A model generated the notes under the pieces. It worked only from the letters and a program-made list of their open reading frames with translations. It was not told where the DNA came from and ran no database searches. From Pascua guehoae (Eukaryota > Basidiomycota > Tremellomycetes > Trichosporonales > Trichosporonaceae): DNA of 64,000 nucleotides. The position numbers were made by a program, and so were the translations under genes. The stretch is from assembly GCA_001600415.1 (NCBI GenBank), contig BCJX01000005.1:186881-250880 (forward strand), read 5' to 3'. This document shows, piece after piece, positions 45,401 to 56,600 of this stretch (the first letter of the stretch is position 1; the number at the start of each line of letters is the position of its first letter).

Positions 45401-48400
45401 TCGTTACACCCTGCCAGACGTCGTGAGAAGATGTTTAATCTGGAAAATGGTTAGTTGGTTCTTCCAGGCGCAGTTCAACTTACCCCCAAACAGCAAATGG
45501 AATGATGTAGAGAATCATGAGGATTGACGCGTCGACAAGACGGACAAAGCCCGCAAAGAACACGATATGGAACGTGTCGCGCAGGCGAGAGAACAGCGTG
45601 ATGAGACGTAGGGCACGGAACCCTTTGATCATCCGGGTGGCACGGTTCACGCCTCCAATGACAACAAGCTCGGTGATCGTGTTGACGATGATGGTGAGGA
45701 GAATGAAAAAGTCGACCACGTTCCACAGGTTGTAGAGGTATGCGTTGGGCGAAAAGATAAAGCCGTCGGCAATGATCTTGACGAGAGCCTCGATGAGAAA
45801 GACAGCCCCAAGCGCCGACTCGCACAAGTCAAACCATGAGCCTCGTATGCGGCCGTTTTTCGCATAATATTCCTTGCGATAGTGTGGCGTGGCAATGCCG
45901 GCGATGGCAATGCTCGCAACGACCGCAAAGAAGACAAACAGCCGAAACACCAGACTCCAAATGGGATGCGCTGGCCTGCCGTAGATGCGGTCACCGTAGG
46001 CTGGAGGAACGAGCGCCTGGCAAAAGCGGCGTATCGGGTTCCGCTGCGAGATGAACCACAGGCTGCGGTCATAGGAAGGATGCGCAGCAATAAAGTCGGC
46101 TTGTTGGTTTCGGTGCTCACGCAACGCATCCTTGTGTTCGTCGACGGATGGACCAGCATTCAATGGCGGAAGTAGATCCGTACTAAAAGTTAGCGGTGGT
46201 AATCATTTACGGATGACTCACAGTCCCCTGTCATCCTCAAACTCGTCCGTGACCGCGGTGCTCGGGTGCAGCGAGTGACGTCGCTCCTTTGGCTTGCCAA
46301 GGTCACGAAGAGGGATGGCCTTGTCTTCATACTCGTCTCCAAAGAGGCGCTTGAGGAGGGCAGCCTTTGTCTTAGAGTTGGTTTCATCCGCCTGTACGTG
46401 AGCTTTGCACCAAACCTCTGCTAAAACCGACCTCTGGCATTCCCACATCAGCGCCAATCGTCTGCTTTAGCGGAAGGATTAGGTTTTGTGGCAGGGTTTC
46501 CACCTTGACTGTCTTGTTGCGTGCCTTGACGAGTCGGTACGGGTTGAGGCGGTCGATCCAGCTAACGTGGGCAGACGTCGGTGCCGACTTGCGAATGAAC
46601 GCCTCGATTTGCTGCTTGCGCTTCTGCTCCTCGGCAATTTCAAAGTTCTGCAAGGTGAGCTTTATATTCCAGGAACATGACACCCACCTCGTTGATGACG
46701 GCGATGAACATCTGCATGAGAATGACTGGTGCTGTTAGCACGGATGAGTCGTATGATACGCACAGTTGGCAAACATGAACCAGACGAAGAGGAAGATGCA
46801 GACGATCCAGGTCTGGCCGAATGGCCGCTCAGCAAGCATCTGCAGGTAAGTTTCTGCTGGATATGACATGAACAATCTACTCACAGCACCGTACAGCACT
46901 GTAGTCCAATCCTCAGTCGAGAAGATCTGGTACATGCCCAGGAACGCGTTCCACGCCTGTGAAAAGTTGATCATTTCTCCGTCGTCTGCCATGTCGCCTC
47001 GAAGTAGCTGCACAGCCTGCTTGTTAGCTCCCACTTCATCAGACGACTTACCATCAAGGCGCTCAAAAAGTTCATGAGGAACAAGAAGAAGACCATGTTG
47101 AGCATACCGGCAAAGCTACCAAAGATGTTGGCCTGGGGGGTTAGCGGGGATATGGTTTCGTCAGGACAAACAGCTCACCAAGAGAGGTCGCATGCGCGGG
47201 AACAATAGGATGACACGGTACCAACGGAGAAGCTGGAAGACTGTGAGCCACTGGTAGGCGGACGAGTTGCGAATGGCCGGGATCTGGATGGTGGCGCATG
47301 CGAGGGCGAGGAATAGATCAAAGTCGTTGCGACCGCGGCTGATGAACCCTCGCCAGTCTGGAGCATACGCGATAATGCGGATGGTGATCTCGGCGAGCCA
47401 GACGAATGCAAAAACAATCTCCATTGTCTTTAGAATTTCGAGTGTGCGGGCGGGGGAATGTGCCGTTTTCCATGCCTGGGCGATGAGGTCGACCGCGATG
47501 AGGAGAGCCCAAAACGCTTCCACCCGTGTGTGCAACTTGAACAGCCAAGAAACTTCTCTTGGCTTCTTGGTGGCAGCTGCCCACTCTGGATCGGCAAGGA
47601 CGGCCTGGTCGGCACCAAAAGCGGAGCGCTTGGTCTCAGAACGAATGTCCTGGAACGTATTGACGACCACAGCGACGAGCAGGTTCATGAGCCAAAAATT
47701 GAGGACGACGATGGCCACGATAAAGAAGATGGTTGAGCTGAAGTAGTCCGAGTCCATTGTCGCGTACATTGTGCTTGTCCAGGTATTCACTGCATGCGTT
47801 AGGTTGACCTTTGCTGCCAGTAAACTCACCGCCAGCAATGATCCCAACCTGGACAAGTGACAAGAAGATGCTGTCAAACGACACCGAACCGTCCTGTAAG
47901 CTCTGACTTGTAGTCTGAGATATGTAAGCTGTGGCTTTCATGCCGTTGGCAAAGTCGAGACGACTTACACGGCAGACTTGATTGAGAGGACAGATGTAGC
48001 CCTTTGGAGAGCTTCGTGCCGATGACCCGTCTGGCAAGAGGTATGGTTTGGGTGCCAGAGTAACCGGATCAATGTATCCACCACATGATCCGAGTGTGAT
48101 CTCATCGTCTGGGTTGTACGGGTCGGTGAGGATGCAAAAGCGGCGAAGCGACCCCTGAAAGCTCTGCACTCCGACAATGGAAAATAGGGCAGCGGCAAAG
48201 ATGAGAAACCATGACACATTGAGAATGAGTGGTCCCGCACGCTTGAGCGAGTGGAGGATGGTCGCTGTACCCGACGTAATGACGAGAAGACGGGTTGCGC
48301 GCAGTACACTCAGTGCACGAAAGATGAACAGATGACGAGTGTCCGTGACGTCCTCTCCTTTCATGGCAATGATAAAGTTGACCCAGAACGCGACGACTGC

Positions 48401-49993
48401 GACCATGTCGATCCGGTGCCACGAGTGCCTAAGGTACGGACGTCCCTCGGACAAGACGCCCCTTTGCCGGGCAACAGACTCTTGGAATGGGACCTCGCTG
48501 AGCATGTTGGGCCGCCTGGATTTGGCGTCAGGATGCGTCGGCTTGATCTGCCATGGCTCCACATCCCTGTTGGATGTGGCAGCTTCGGCTGCAGTCAGCT
48601 TTGCCCGTCTTTGACCCGCCTTCCACCATCGTGAAAGGGCGGCTGGAATCGAGGTCTCTGGGTCGAGGATAAGGCCCGTGACAATGATGCGTGCAAACAT
48701 TTCGACGCTGTGGTTAGATCTCTGCGGATCGGTCACACACTACTCACGTAAACGCAACAAACAGTCCAAACAACACATAGTCCTCCCAATCCCGAAAGAA
48801 TGTCCCCTCTGTCCGTGGCTCGAATAATGGCGGCGTTGCTTGGAGGGCAAGCATAATGACGTTGACCACGATAAGCACAAGGATAGCAGGTTCCGTCCAC
48901 CTAGAGTCAGCCAAGGGAAGGGGGAGGGTGTGACTCACGAGAATCGCAACAGGTGGTCCATTGCCACTCGTATGGGGTTTGACGCCGAGAAGATGCACAA
49001 TGTGCGGCCGCGCAAGCCTTCTGGGGCTTGGCGTGGGGCGTATAGGTGTGGCGGTGGTGGTGGTTCCAATGGTGGGCCGCCAACATATCCGCCATCCCCG
49101 CTGGCCATTCTCTCCATGTCGTGTGAGGATACTCTGGTAACAGCACCAGAGGATCTGTCGAGTGACGACGAGGGTTCGTCTTCGTCACGTGTTGGGAGTC
49201 GGACCATTCCCTCGTGCGGGTCCTTTTCGGTGCCCATAATGTTGACGACTCTAACGCTGGCTTTTCGTAGTGTACTGGAAACCCTTCGGACTGTTGGTGA
49301 CCGCGCAATCATCCCCAATGTACCACCACGGACAATGTTGCCGTCAGCATCATAACCAGTGCGCCTGCTGGGGGAGCGGTGGCTGCTGGCGATCACGCTC
49401 GTTGTTAGTCGTTCGCGATCGTCTCCAGTGTCGTATTCGCTCGGTAAGGATGTGGCTGAATCGCGTGAATCGAGGGAACGGCGAGGGTGCGATCCCTGGG
49501 CGTTGGAATATGGCCGCCGTGGCGCTGGAAGTGGAAGTGTTGATGTTGATGTCAACACGCCAAGGTCGTATCCGTCTTCGGGGTACGGGGATGCCCCAGT
49601 TCCCGACCAGCGGGAGTTGGGATTGGGCCCGATCCCCAGACTGGGCGTGCTGCTTGCCATTGATGCCGCGAGGCTTGGCGCAGGCCCAGAGTTGGACCTA
49701 TGCGGCTGCGGCATCGGCATCACATAACCGCCGCCGCCGTGCAGGGACGGCGTGGTCCCCGCACCCGTGCCAGTCATAAGCACTGCGCCAGCAACGTCGG
49801 AAGCACCTAGAATCGCACTGTCGTGATCGCGCGAGTTCCAGCTCTGCCGACGCGACAGCCCCGGACGCGTGCTGCCTTCAATGGGAGATGACGACTGGGA
49901 CGCGCTCGGGCTGCGGAACGACGTGGACGATGCAATGGCGGCGGTGGTGTGTTCGTTGTGCCCGTGCGCGTGCGCGTGTGGGGGTGTAGTCAT
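42473..49993 (-). CDS. CCH1: Voltage-gated calcium channel alpha subunit Cch1
   Basis: Plasma-membrane calcium channel, partner of Mid1 in fungi, four repeats of six membrane helices. Twenty-two exons join in phase to 2213 residues: 48939-49993, 48748-48900, 47969-48707, 47830-47914, 47179-47789, 47052-47132, 46885-47016, 46764-46839, 46688-46725, 46432-46647, 46222-46391, 45484-46182, 45077-45439, 44794-45024, 44713-44756, 44390-44672, 44162-44341, 43986-44123, 43853-43950, 42676-43816, 42559-42629, 42473-42510. The first 350 residues are disordered. Repeat III has a clear S4 sensor ([20 protein letters not shown]). Pore-loop filter residues read N679 (GVNTW), E943 (STEDW), E1425 (SLEGW) and E1720 (TGEGW). 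The C-terminal tail begins with an EF-hand-like stretch and ends disordered. All introns are 35-54 nt. Confidence 0.97.
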
Positions 49994-50594
49994 TGTCGAC
50001 TGTCCAAAGGCATGGGCAACACGAGGAGTAGAGGGTGAGGGGGGGGGGGGGGAGAAGAGAGAGAGGGAACAAGGAGACAAAAGGTGGAGGAGTTGCAGTC
50101 TGGACCGGCGGGAGCGGATGGTGGTACTACAGGAGTTGGCCCTTTCCTTTGAATCCATCCACAGTAGTTGGCTATGTGGGTTTAACGCGCGTACCTGAAA
50201 CACGTGGAGGCGGTGCCTCAGAAAGTCGCGCCAGGCTGCGCCCACTTGCTGGGTACCCCCACATGCGACACCACTGGAAAGCAGGCATTTCATTACGTAA
50301 GGCATTAGCTGGAGACGTGGTCTATTTGGTTCCAAAGCCAGTGCTGCCCAATAATGTGTCAAGAGAGTGACGAGCCGCAGCCAATGCTCATCCACCACAG
50401 GGTTGCATGCCCATTGCTATCAGCTATACCTAGAGTGTCGACAACACTACCTACTTTGAACTACATATACACAGCAGCCGGCCAGAAGCTAGTAGCTATT
50501 ACTACCTCAGCGGGCTCTGATAACTACGACTGCCACAATCCAGGTATCCGGGCAACGCCACCGACACCACATACCGTCCTTCACACCGAGTCGG
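49994..50594. promoter_or_regulatory. CCH1 upstream region
   Basis: 601 bp between the CCH1 start and the 3' end of the NAD(P)-binding gene, which lies upstream on the same strand. It has a G-homopolymer run at about 50041-50051 and the third TTACGTAA palindrome at 50293-50300. Confidence 0.5.
50293..50300. promoter_or_regulatory. TTACGTAA palindrome (bZIP-type site)
   Basis: Third copy in the window, 300 bp upstream of the CCH1 ATG. Confidence 0.45.
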
Positions 50595-51462
50595 TTAGTA
50601 GCCAACCACGGGGGTGCGGTTTAGCCACTCGGCATTTCCTGGAAGGCACTTTTCGACGACAAAGAGGGCGACATCCTTGCGGGAGATGGTGTATGTCGAG
50701 AGGTTTTCATCGGCGCGAATCTTGTCGAGACCGCGGGATTCTCCGTCGGTCAGGAGTGCGGGACGGATAATGACAATCTCGGGGATCACATTCTTGGGGA
50801 CTGCTTCACGCTCAGTCTCGGAGAGAATGTCGGTAGGCGGAAAGTCGGTGGTGGGTGTCGGAAGTGCGGTCGCCGCGGATTGGAGGACGTACTCGAGCCC
50901 TTCCTTGTCGCGGTGCGGGCCAGAGAGCATCCAGGGGTAGATGATCTTGCATTGTCAGCATGGTAAGGCACAACCAAGACGACTTACGCGCAACGCCAAA
51001 GGCATGATGTGGTGTTCAGCGCCGATGCCCATCGAGCTAATGGCGATGACACGCGGAGGGGCGATCAGCTTGCCAAGTGCGTTGACGAGCGCGACTGCGG
51101 CGCGTGTGCAGACGGTGGGATCATCGAGGCCGAACCCCGAGAGAGTAAAATGAGGCTTGCCACCTGAGCAAGTTAGACGTCGACTTCCCGATAACGAGGG
51201 ACGTTGGAAGAAACTCACCGACAGAAGTGATGAGCACGTCCACCTTCTTGTCAAACAGCTTGGACACGTCTGCTTCGACCGTCGCGTCGCCTTGGATGAC
51301 ACGCACACGGCCAGACTGGATGTGCGGGGCGATGGCGCTGTCGTTGTCAAACGTCGAGGGCGAGCGGAGAAGAAGCGTCGCCTCAAAGCTGGGTTGGGCG
51401 AGGAGCAGCAGCAGGGCTTGGTAGCTGATACCGCGGGAAGCACCGATGAAGGCTGCGTGCAT
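50595..51462 (-). CDS. NAD(P)-binding Rossmann protein (NmrA/atypical SDR-like)
   Basis: Three exons (51219-51462, 50988-51163, 50595-50945) join in phase to 256 residues. It opens with a dinucleotide-binding beta-alpha-beta (MHAAFIGASRGISYQAL). The second strand (EATLLLRSP) ends in an arginine that could favour NADP. A DVLITSVGG stretch, PRVIAISSMGIG, PWMLSGPHRDKEGLEYVL and EIVIIRPALLTDGE then match the layout of the NmrA-like/atypical SDR families that lack the YxxxK tetrad. No reaction can be assigned. Many such proteins are redox sensors or small reductases. Confidence 0.8.
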
Positions 51463-53124
51463 TGTGTTTGGGTGGGTCTTGGGAAGGTGGGTGGGGTACG
51501 GTACGGGTGACTGTCGGGTGACGAGTGGGAACTGGTGGGCGTTGTGGTGGGATGTGGGTGGAAAGTGTTCACATGCTGGCCGTTCGGAGTGTCCTTTGTA
51601 CTCTGTCGTTCATGCAGTCATGAATCGTCCTGACTACGCTTCGGTGTTGCCCTCGGCAAGGCTGAAGGAAAGCCGAGGGAGTGTGCCAAGGACCGCAGGC
51701 ATAGCGGGATGGAACGACTGATCAGCGATCAGCAAGGATGGTGGTTGCGTGGCAACTCGGCACCATCGAATGTTTCAGTACGCCGACTAAGCCCGGCGTT
51801 ACCGCGTCGAACGCGGTAGGCGTCACAGATCGCCGAGGAACACTTTGTTCTGTTCGGCCTTGCAGTCAAAACTACCGGTATTATTGGTCAAGACACGTCC
51901 CTACATTTCGCTGACTTGCAGTTGTGCACGACTGACTGTACACAGCCCCCATGCCTGCATGTCTGCAGACGTCGTCTGCAGTGCAGATGGGATGTACAAT
52001 GGGACTGTTAACACCGCCTTGGTCTTTAAGCCATCATTGATGACGTTGGGTGGCGTTTTGCGTGGGTATCTCCACCTCGACAGTGCTATCCTCTTCTCCA
52101 CGTCAACACCGACCGTTCTTCTACCAGTTCACTTTCTCCCAAATATTTGCATTCGCGAGGATATGATGTTCAGAGTTCTCCAACAACATCATTCTTCTGC
52201 AACGCAAGTGTCATCCCCAATGGTATCACAAGTGGTTCGTGTTTCGTGCACCCCTGCGCTAGCGATGACACCAATAGGAGCACTTGGAATGGAAGCACTG
52301 CTGTTGCTCGCGGTACTAGTTCTGCTTTGAAGCAGTCCTCACCGGAGCGAAAGGAACAGACCCTTGCGTATTGAAAGGGGGACTCTTGAACCACAGCATT
52401 GATGGACAGCATGCCGAGTCAGAGGTGACTGCGCACCGTTTGCCATGCGCCCCTGTACACCTGGCCTGGAGCTGCAACTCCTACCCTTTGCTGCTGCCCC
52501 CCTTTGCTTCTTGCTTCCGCTCCTCGTACGGCCTCCTGCTTCTTCAAGCGGGCCTGGTTGTGGGTCGCACCGGCGCCACAACACGTGCCTCAAAGGGCAT
52601 TGTTGCAGCTTTTTGCTTCCGCCCCTTGTCCCTGGCGTGTCGCACCTCACTGTTGGTTCTCTGTGGTGCCACTCATGCTGGTCGAGTGTGCGACGTCGTC
52701 GTACGCAGTTGGCGCGCTGCGCCGTGTGTCGATGCCAGAGGTGCATACGCTAGCTATTATACAAGCCATGACCCGAGTGTCAATGCCAGATGTGGTGCTA
52801 CTATGTGCTATGTTGAAAACAATGTGATACGATCCGATAATAAAACATGCCGCCCCCGAATGCCGCCTGCCGCACTCGAGGGTATGTGCGCGGCGCGGGT
52901 GGCGCAGATGTGTCTGCCCGGCGCGCGTCGCCTCGTCTTTTGTCGCCTGTCCGTCTGTTCACCCGCCCGTGTGTCCGTGTCGATGTATCGCTCGACTGCC
53001 GCGCGCGCCAGCGACGCAGCTGGTGTTTTGCGCTCGATTGCCACCCGCGGCATGATCATCGTGATCGGGTGGTGGTGACCGACCGACCGACCAGTTTGGG
53101 TAGTCGGTCGGATGTTCCAGCAAT
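51463..53124. other. Gene-poor region
   Basis: 1.66 kb upstream of the NAD(P)-binding gene and downstream of the hypothetical gene at 53125. Open frames up to 235 codons exist, but their composition is low-complexity or random-looking and I find no splice-consistent gene. A short GACC tandem lies near 53078-53092. Confidence 0.4.
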
Positions 53125-53688
53125 CTAGCTGTCGATCTCCATTTGTTGTTGTTGGCCGGCACACACGTCCTCGACCCAACGCTCGTCGCATGACTTTGCG
53201 TCCTGCGGCGCCCATGAGTCGTCATGCGGGAGGTTTGCGCTCTGGCCAAAGACGGGGGATGATGGTGGCGCGGGGGGCATGGAGCGTGCGAGGGGGACAA
53301 AGAAGGCGTGGAAGCCACGATGGCGCTCGACCTTGACCTCGAGCGAGACCTGGACGCTCTTGTGCTTGCCGGCGTTGGACGAAGAGCTCTTCTTGGGCAT
53401 CTTGTTGTTGCGCGTCTTGGAGGAAAACGACGACACCTTGGGGCTGGGCGGCGACGGAGACGAGGCCGCAGATGTCAGGCTGTCGGGGGGAGAGGACGCG
53501 GCCGACGACCCAGACGACTCAGACGACGCAGTAGAGCCGAAGATGGGGCATGGAGGTGGGGGTGGTGCCGAGTACGACATGGCGAACGAAGGGCGTGAGA
53601 AGGGGACGGGCTTGGGGTGGTACATTGGCGTCGACGAGTGTTCGATGCGCGAAGGCGAGCGGGATGCGGTACGGTCAAAGTCGAACAT
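53125..53688 (-). CDS. Hypothetical Ser/Pro-rich protein
   Basis: A single-exon frame of 187 residues that I do not recognise. The first 60 residues are Ser/Pro-rich with a PPPPPCP run, residues 50-90 are almost all Ser/Ala/Pro/Asp, and the only ordered-looking part is KHKSVQVSLEVKVERHRGFH with FHAFFVPL after it (about 110-135). It ends QQQQMEIDS. Supporting it as a gene are a basic, conserved-looking core between disordered flanks and a plausible ATG. Against it are isolated position, no introns and no known family. It could also be the last exon of a longer gene. Confidence 0.45.
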   Translation of the reverse strand: MFDFDRTASRSPSRIEHSSTPMYHPKPVPFSRPSFAMSYSAPPPPPCPIFGSTASSESSGSSAASSPPDSLTSAASSPSPPSPKVSSFSSKTRNNKMPKKSSSSNAGKHKSVQVSLEVKVERHRGFHAFFVPLARSMPPAPPSSPVFGQSANLPHDDSWAPQDAKSCDERWVEDVCAGQQQQMEIDS

Positions 53689-56600
53689 GGTAGCAGTGTC
53701 GCGGTTGCTTGTTAAAGCGGGTAGAAGCAGGTGGGTGGGCGGCGACGAAGAGGGTGGTGGTGGGTTGTGGTGCGAGTGGAGGCCAGGCGGAGGCCAGGCG
53801 AGGAGCGGAGAAAGAAACGCGGTTGAGCGGTGGCGAGGGGTGCGGAGTGATGAATGTGTGACGGTGGTAATAAAAAGACACAGAAGCGTGAGAGCGATAG
53901 ATGTCTGTTGTGTCTTCGCGCGCGTGTCTTAGCTGCAAGGGGGAGAGTGTGAGTGACGGTGCGAAGGAGCGCGAAGGTGCAAGGTGGGTGGGTGTAGTCG
54001 GTGTGGGTGGGTTGGTGCGCTGTGCGCTATGAAGTGCAGGATGGAGATCGAGAGACCTCTCAAGTCTTCAGAGCCAAGCAAGGCATGTGTGGACCGCGCC
54101 GCTGGAATGGGGTGGGTGGCTTACAGTCACAGTTGTCGAGCAGTCCCTGTCGTAGCTTGGCCCAGGTCGAGGGTGGCGCACCGTGGAATGGCGGTGGCTG
54201 ATGATGATGTCTGAGGTGCACAGTGGCGCGATGAGAAAGTGGGAGCCAGCGCTGCTGCAGAGCGTGGGTACGTGTGGTGTGCAGATTTATGTATGCGATG
54301 CTGTTGTTGTGACTGGGATGAAGCAATGCGTCGTGGTGTGTTGGTGCTGTTGATGAAGGTGGTGTTGCTAACAAGGACTCGATGGTAGAGAACTGAACAG
54401 CAGTCTGCGCGTCCAGCACCCTTACAGCAGCAGCACCAGCACCAGCACCAGCAAACGAAAGGGGACGAACAGCAACGACCTTGGAGGAGGATCACGTACG
54501 CCCTTGCCGTCAGAGCTACATTGCGGCCTAGAGCGCAGCAGAGCCCTCAGAGGTACGTTGGCGCATTGGACGTGTGCAGTGGTCAGGGCATGGATGGACA
54601 CGAGGAGAAAAGGGACAACCCAGACTGGCTCGACTAGACACAGGGACACGGCCAGGGCCGAAAAGGTAACTGATGATGATGGGGGGGAGGGGTGGGGGGG
54701 GGGGGNNNNNNNNNNNNNNNNNNNNNNNNNNNNNNNNNNNNNNNNGGGGGCAGCACTCCTCTGGACGATGACCATTCCGCCTTCTCACGAGGGCTGGGCA
54801 CTACGGCTGGTGGGGCGGTGAGGGGCGGCATTAGTGGTCCTGTCGGGTTTGTAGGAGCGGGCCAACGGCACGGGAACATGGATGGAGTGGAGGTGGGTCA
54901 TGGTAACGGGTGCGGCGCTACGGGACGACGCTATGGCCGAAAACGCGCAGGAGACATGGCAGGGGTGGTGGCGGGGGTGAGGTGCGAGCGAGGGAAGGTG
55001 GGTGGGTGTTCGGGGGCGAAGTGGCGAGCCGGCGGCCCAAGCCGACGGACCACCCAGAGTGCAGAGCGTCTTCCGTTGCACCTGCCAAACAGGCTAGTGA
55101 GCATAGTCAGCTCGATGCGGCTCTCTCCAGGCGTTGCAGGCGTGCAAGCAGCAAGCTAGCTGCAGAGCTGACGAGTTGGGGTGGAGGTGGCGTTGATGCA
55201 GAGTCGACCCTGTCCCCTCGGCGTCGTATCCCTTAGACATTATCCACTGCGCACTTCTGCCAAATCTCGCCCGCCCCAATAACCAAACCGCACATTAGTC
55301 GGCCTGGGCATGTGATGGGGCGTCCCCTTTGCCTCGGCTCTCCAAGGGGCCTTAAACGGCCTGCTGCACCCAGGTCAGCCAGCATCAGCCAGCTGCGGGC
55401 GTTTTCTCAACCTCGACTGTACCAGGGACCAGTACAGTAGCCCAGACTCTAGGCTGTGGCCGTCACACGGTGCACGGGTCATTGTTGGCTTGTTATAGTT
55501 GCTCTTTCTCTCTTGTGCCTTGGATTCAGGGTGGTCGAAAAAGACGCGCAGACGAGTCATTAGCAAATCACAAGAGCACTCGTCAGTCTGGTGCCAAACC
55601 TGTGGCCCGTCCCAAAACAAGGGTTGAAAGGTGTTGGGGGGTGTGCCATGGCGTTCAATCAATGACCAAAAGTCAGGTTTTACGGTATGCAGAACAAAGG
55701 AGGCAGAATTCATTTCGGGGGTACCACCCTCAACCACAGCCTTTTTTTTTTGGAAATAGGACATCAGATGCCCAGGCTCTGGCATGCAGAAGCGATTCCA
55801 GCTAGCTCTTAGGTGCAATCAGAATACGTCCAGCAGATGTTTGGTATTTCGGTGTCAACATGCTTTTGATGGTCGAGAAATCAAGAACCATATGGGCCTA
55901 TGAACAGACGCAGAACACACAATCGCAGGACAAAGCCTCTGCCCTCAGGGCGATGCGCGTTTGTCGTCAAGGTGGAAACACAGTCCAAAGCTTCGAAACG
56001 CGCTCGTGCTCACCCTGCAATCCTGCGATCGTAGCAAGCCATGATAGCATTGCAATCTAACTGGACCATGGTGCCAAATGGTCGTGCTTGATACAGTAGT
56101 GCCAGCAGGTGGCAGTCGCCGATCCGTAAACATCGCTCCCCTATGATTTGTATTTTTCGCACTCCTCGCACCATGCAAGCACCTGCGGCACCCTCCTTTG
56201 TTTGTAATATCTCTCCCGCCGCGATGCGCCGCCCGCGCCCCCTTCCATGTCGTCGCGCATCGCCCAACATGTCTCAGCAAATCGGAAGGAATGCGACGCG
56301 TTGGCCTCGTTCGCCACCGACAGTTGTGTGGCTGGTGACAGCCTTGTCGCGTGGCCGAGCGCGCCGAGCGCCGCAAGCAGTCGCCAGCCTCCCGCGGCCC
56401 TAGGTAGACTTCAGGCTGTTTCTCAACTCTAACTGTAAACCACCCGATGCCGTATCAACCTCAAAAGTATGTTTGACGGCCCCTCTCTTCAAAAGTTTGC
56501 AGGGTGAGGCGATGTTTGTTCTGGCAACGTTGTGCTTGTCTCACACTGCCAGTGCCGAACAAACGGTCAAAGAGTCTACTGTTATTGTCGGAGAGAAGTA

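Noticed and set aside
52371..53078. 235-codon + strand frame in the gene-poor interval
   Set aside because: Cys/Arg-rich, no ordered region and no splice or promoter support.
55375..55818. 147-codon minus-strand frame
   Set aside because: Its composition is more protein-like than its neighbours, but it matches no family I know, has no clear promoter and contains a run of lysines from a T-tract. Not listed without transcript evidence.
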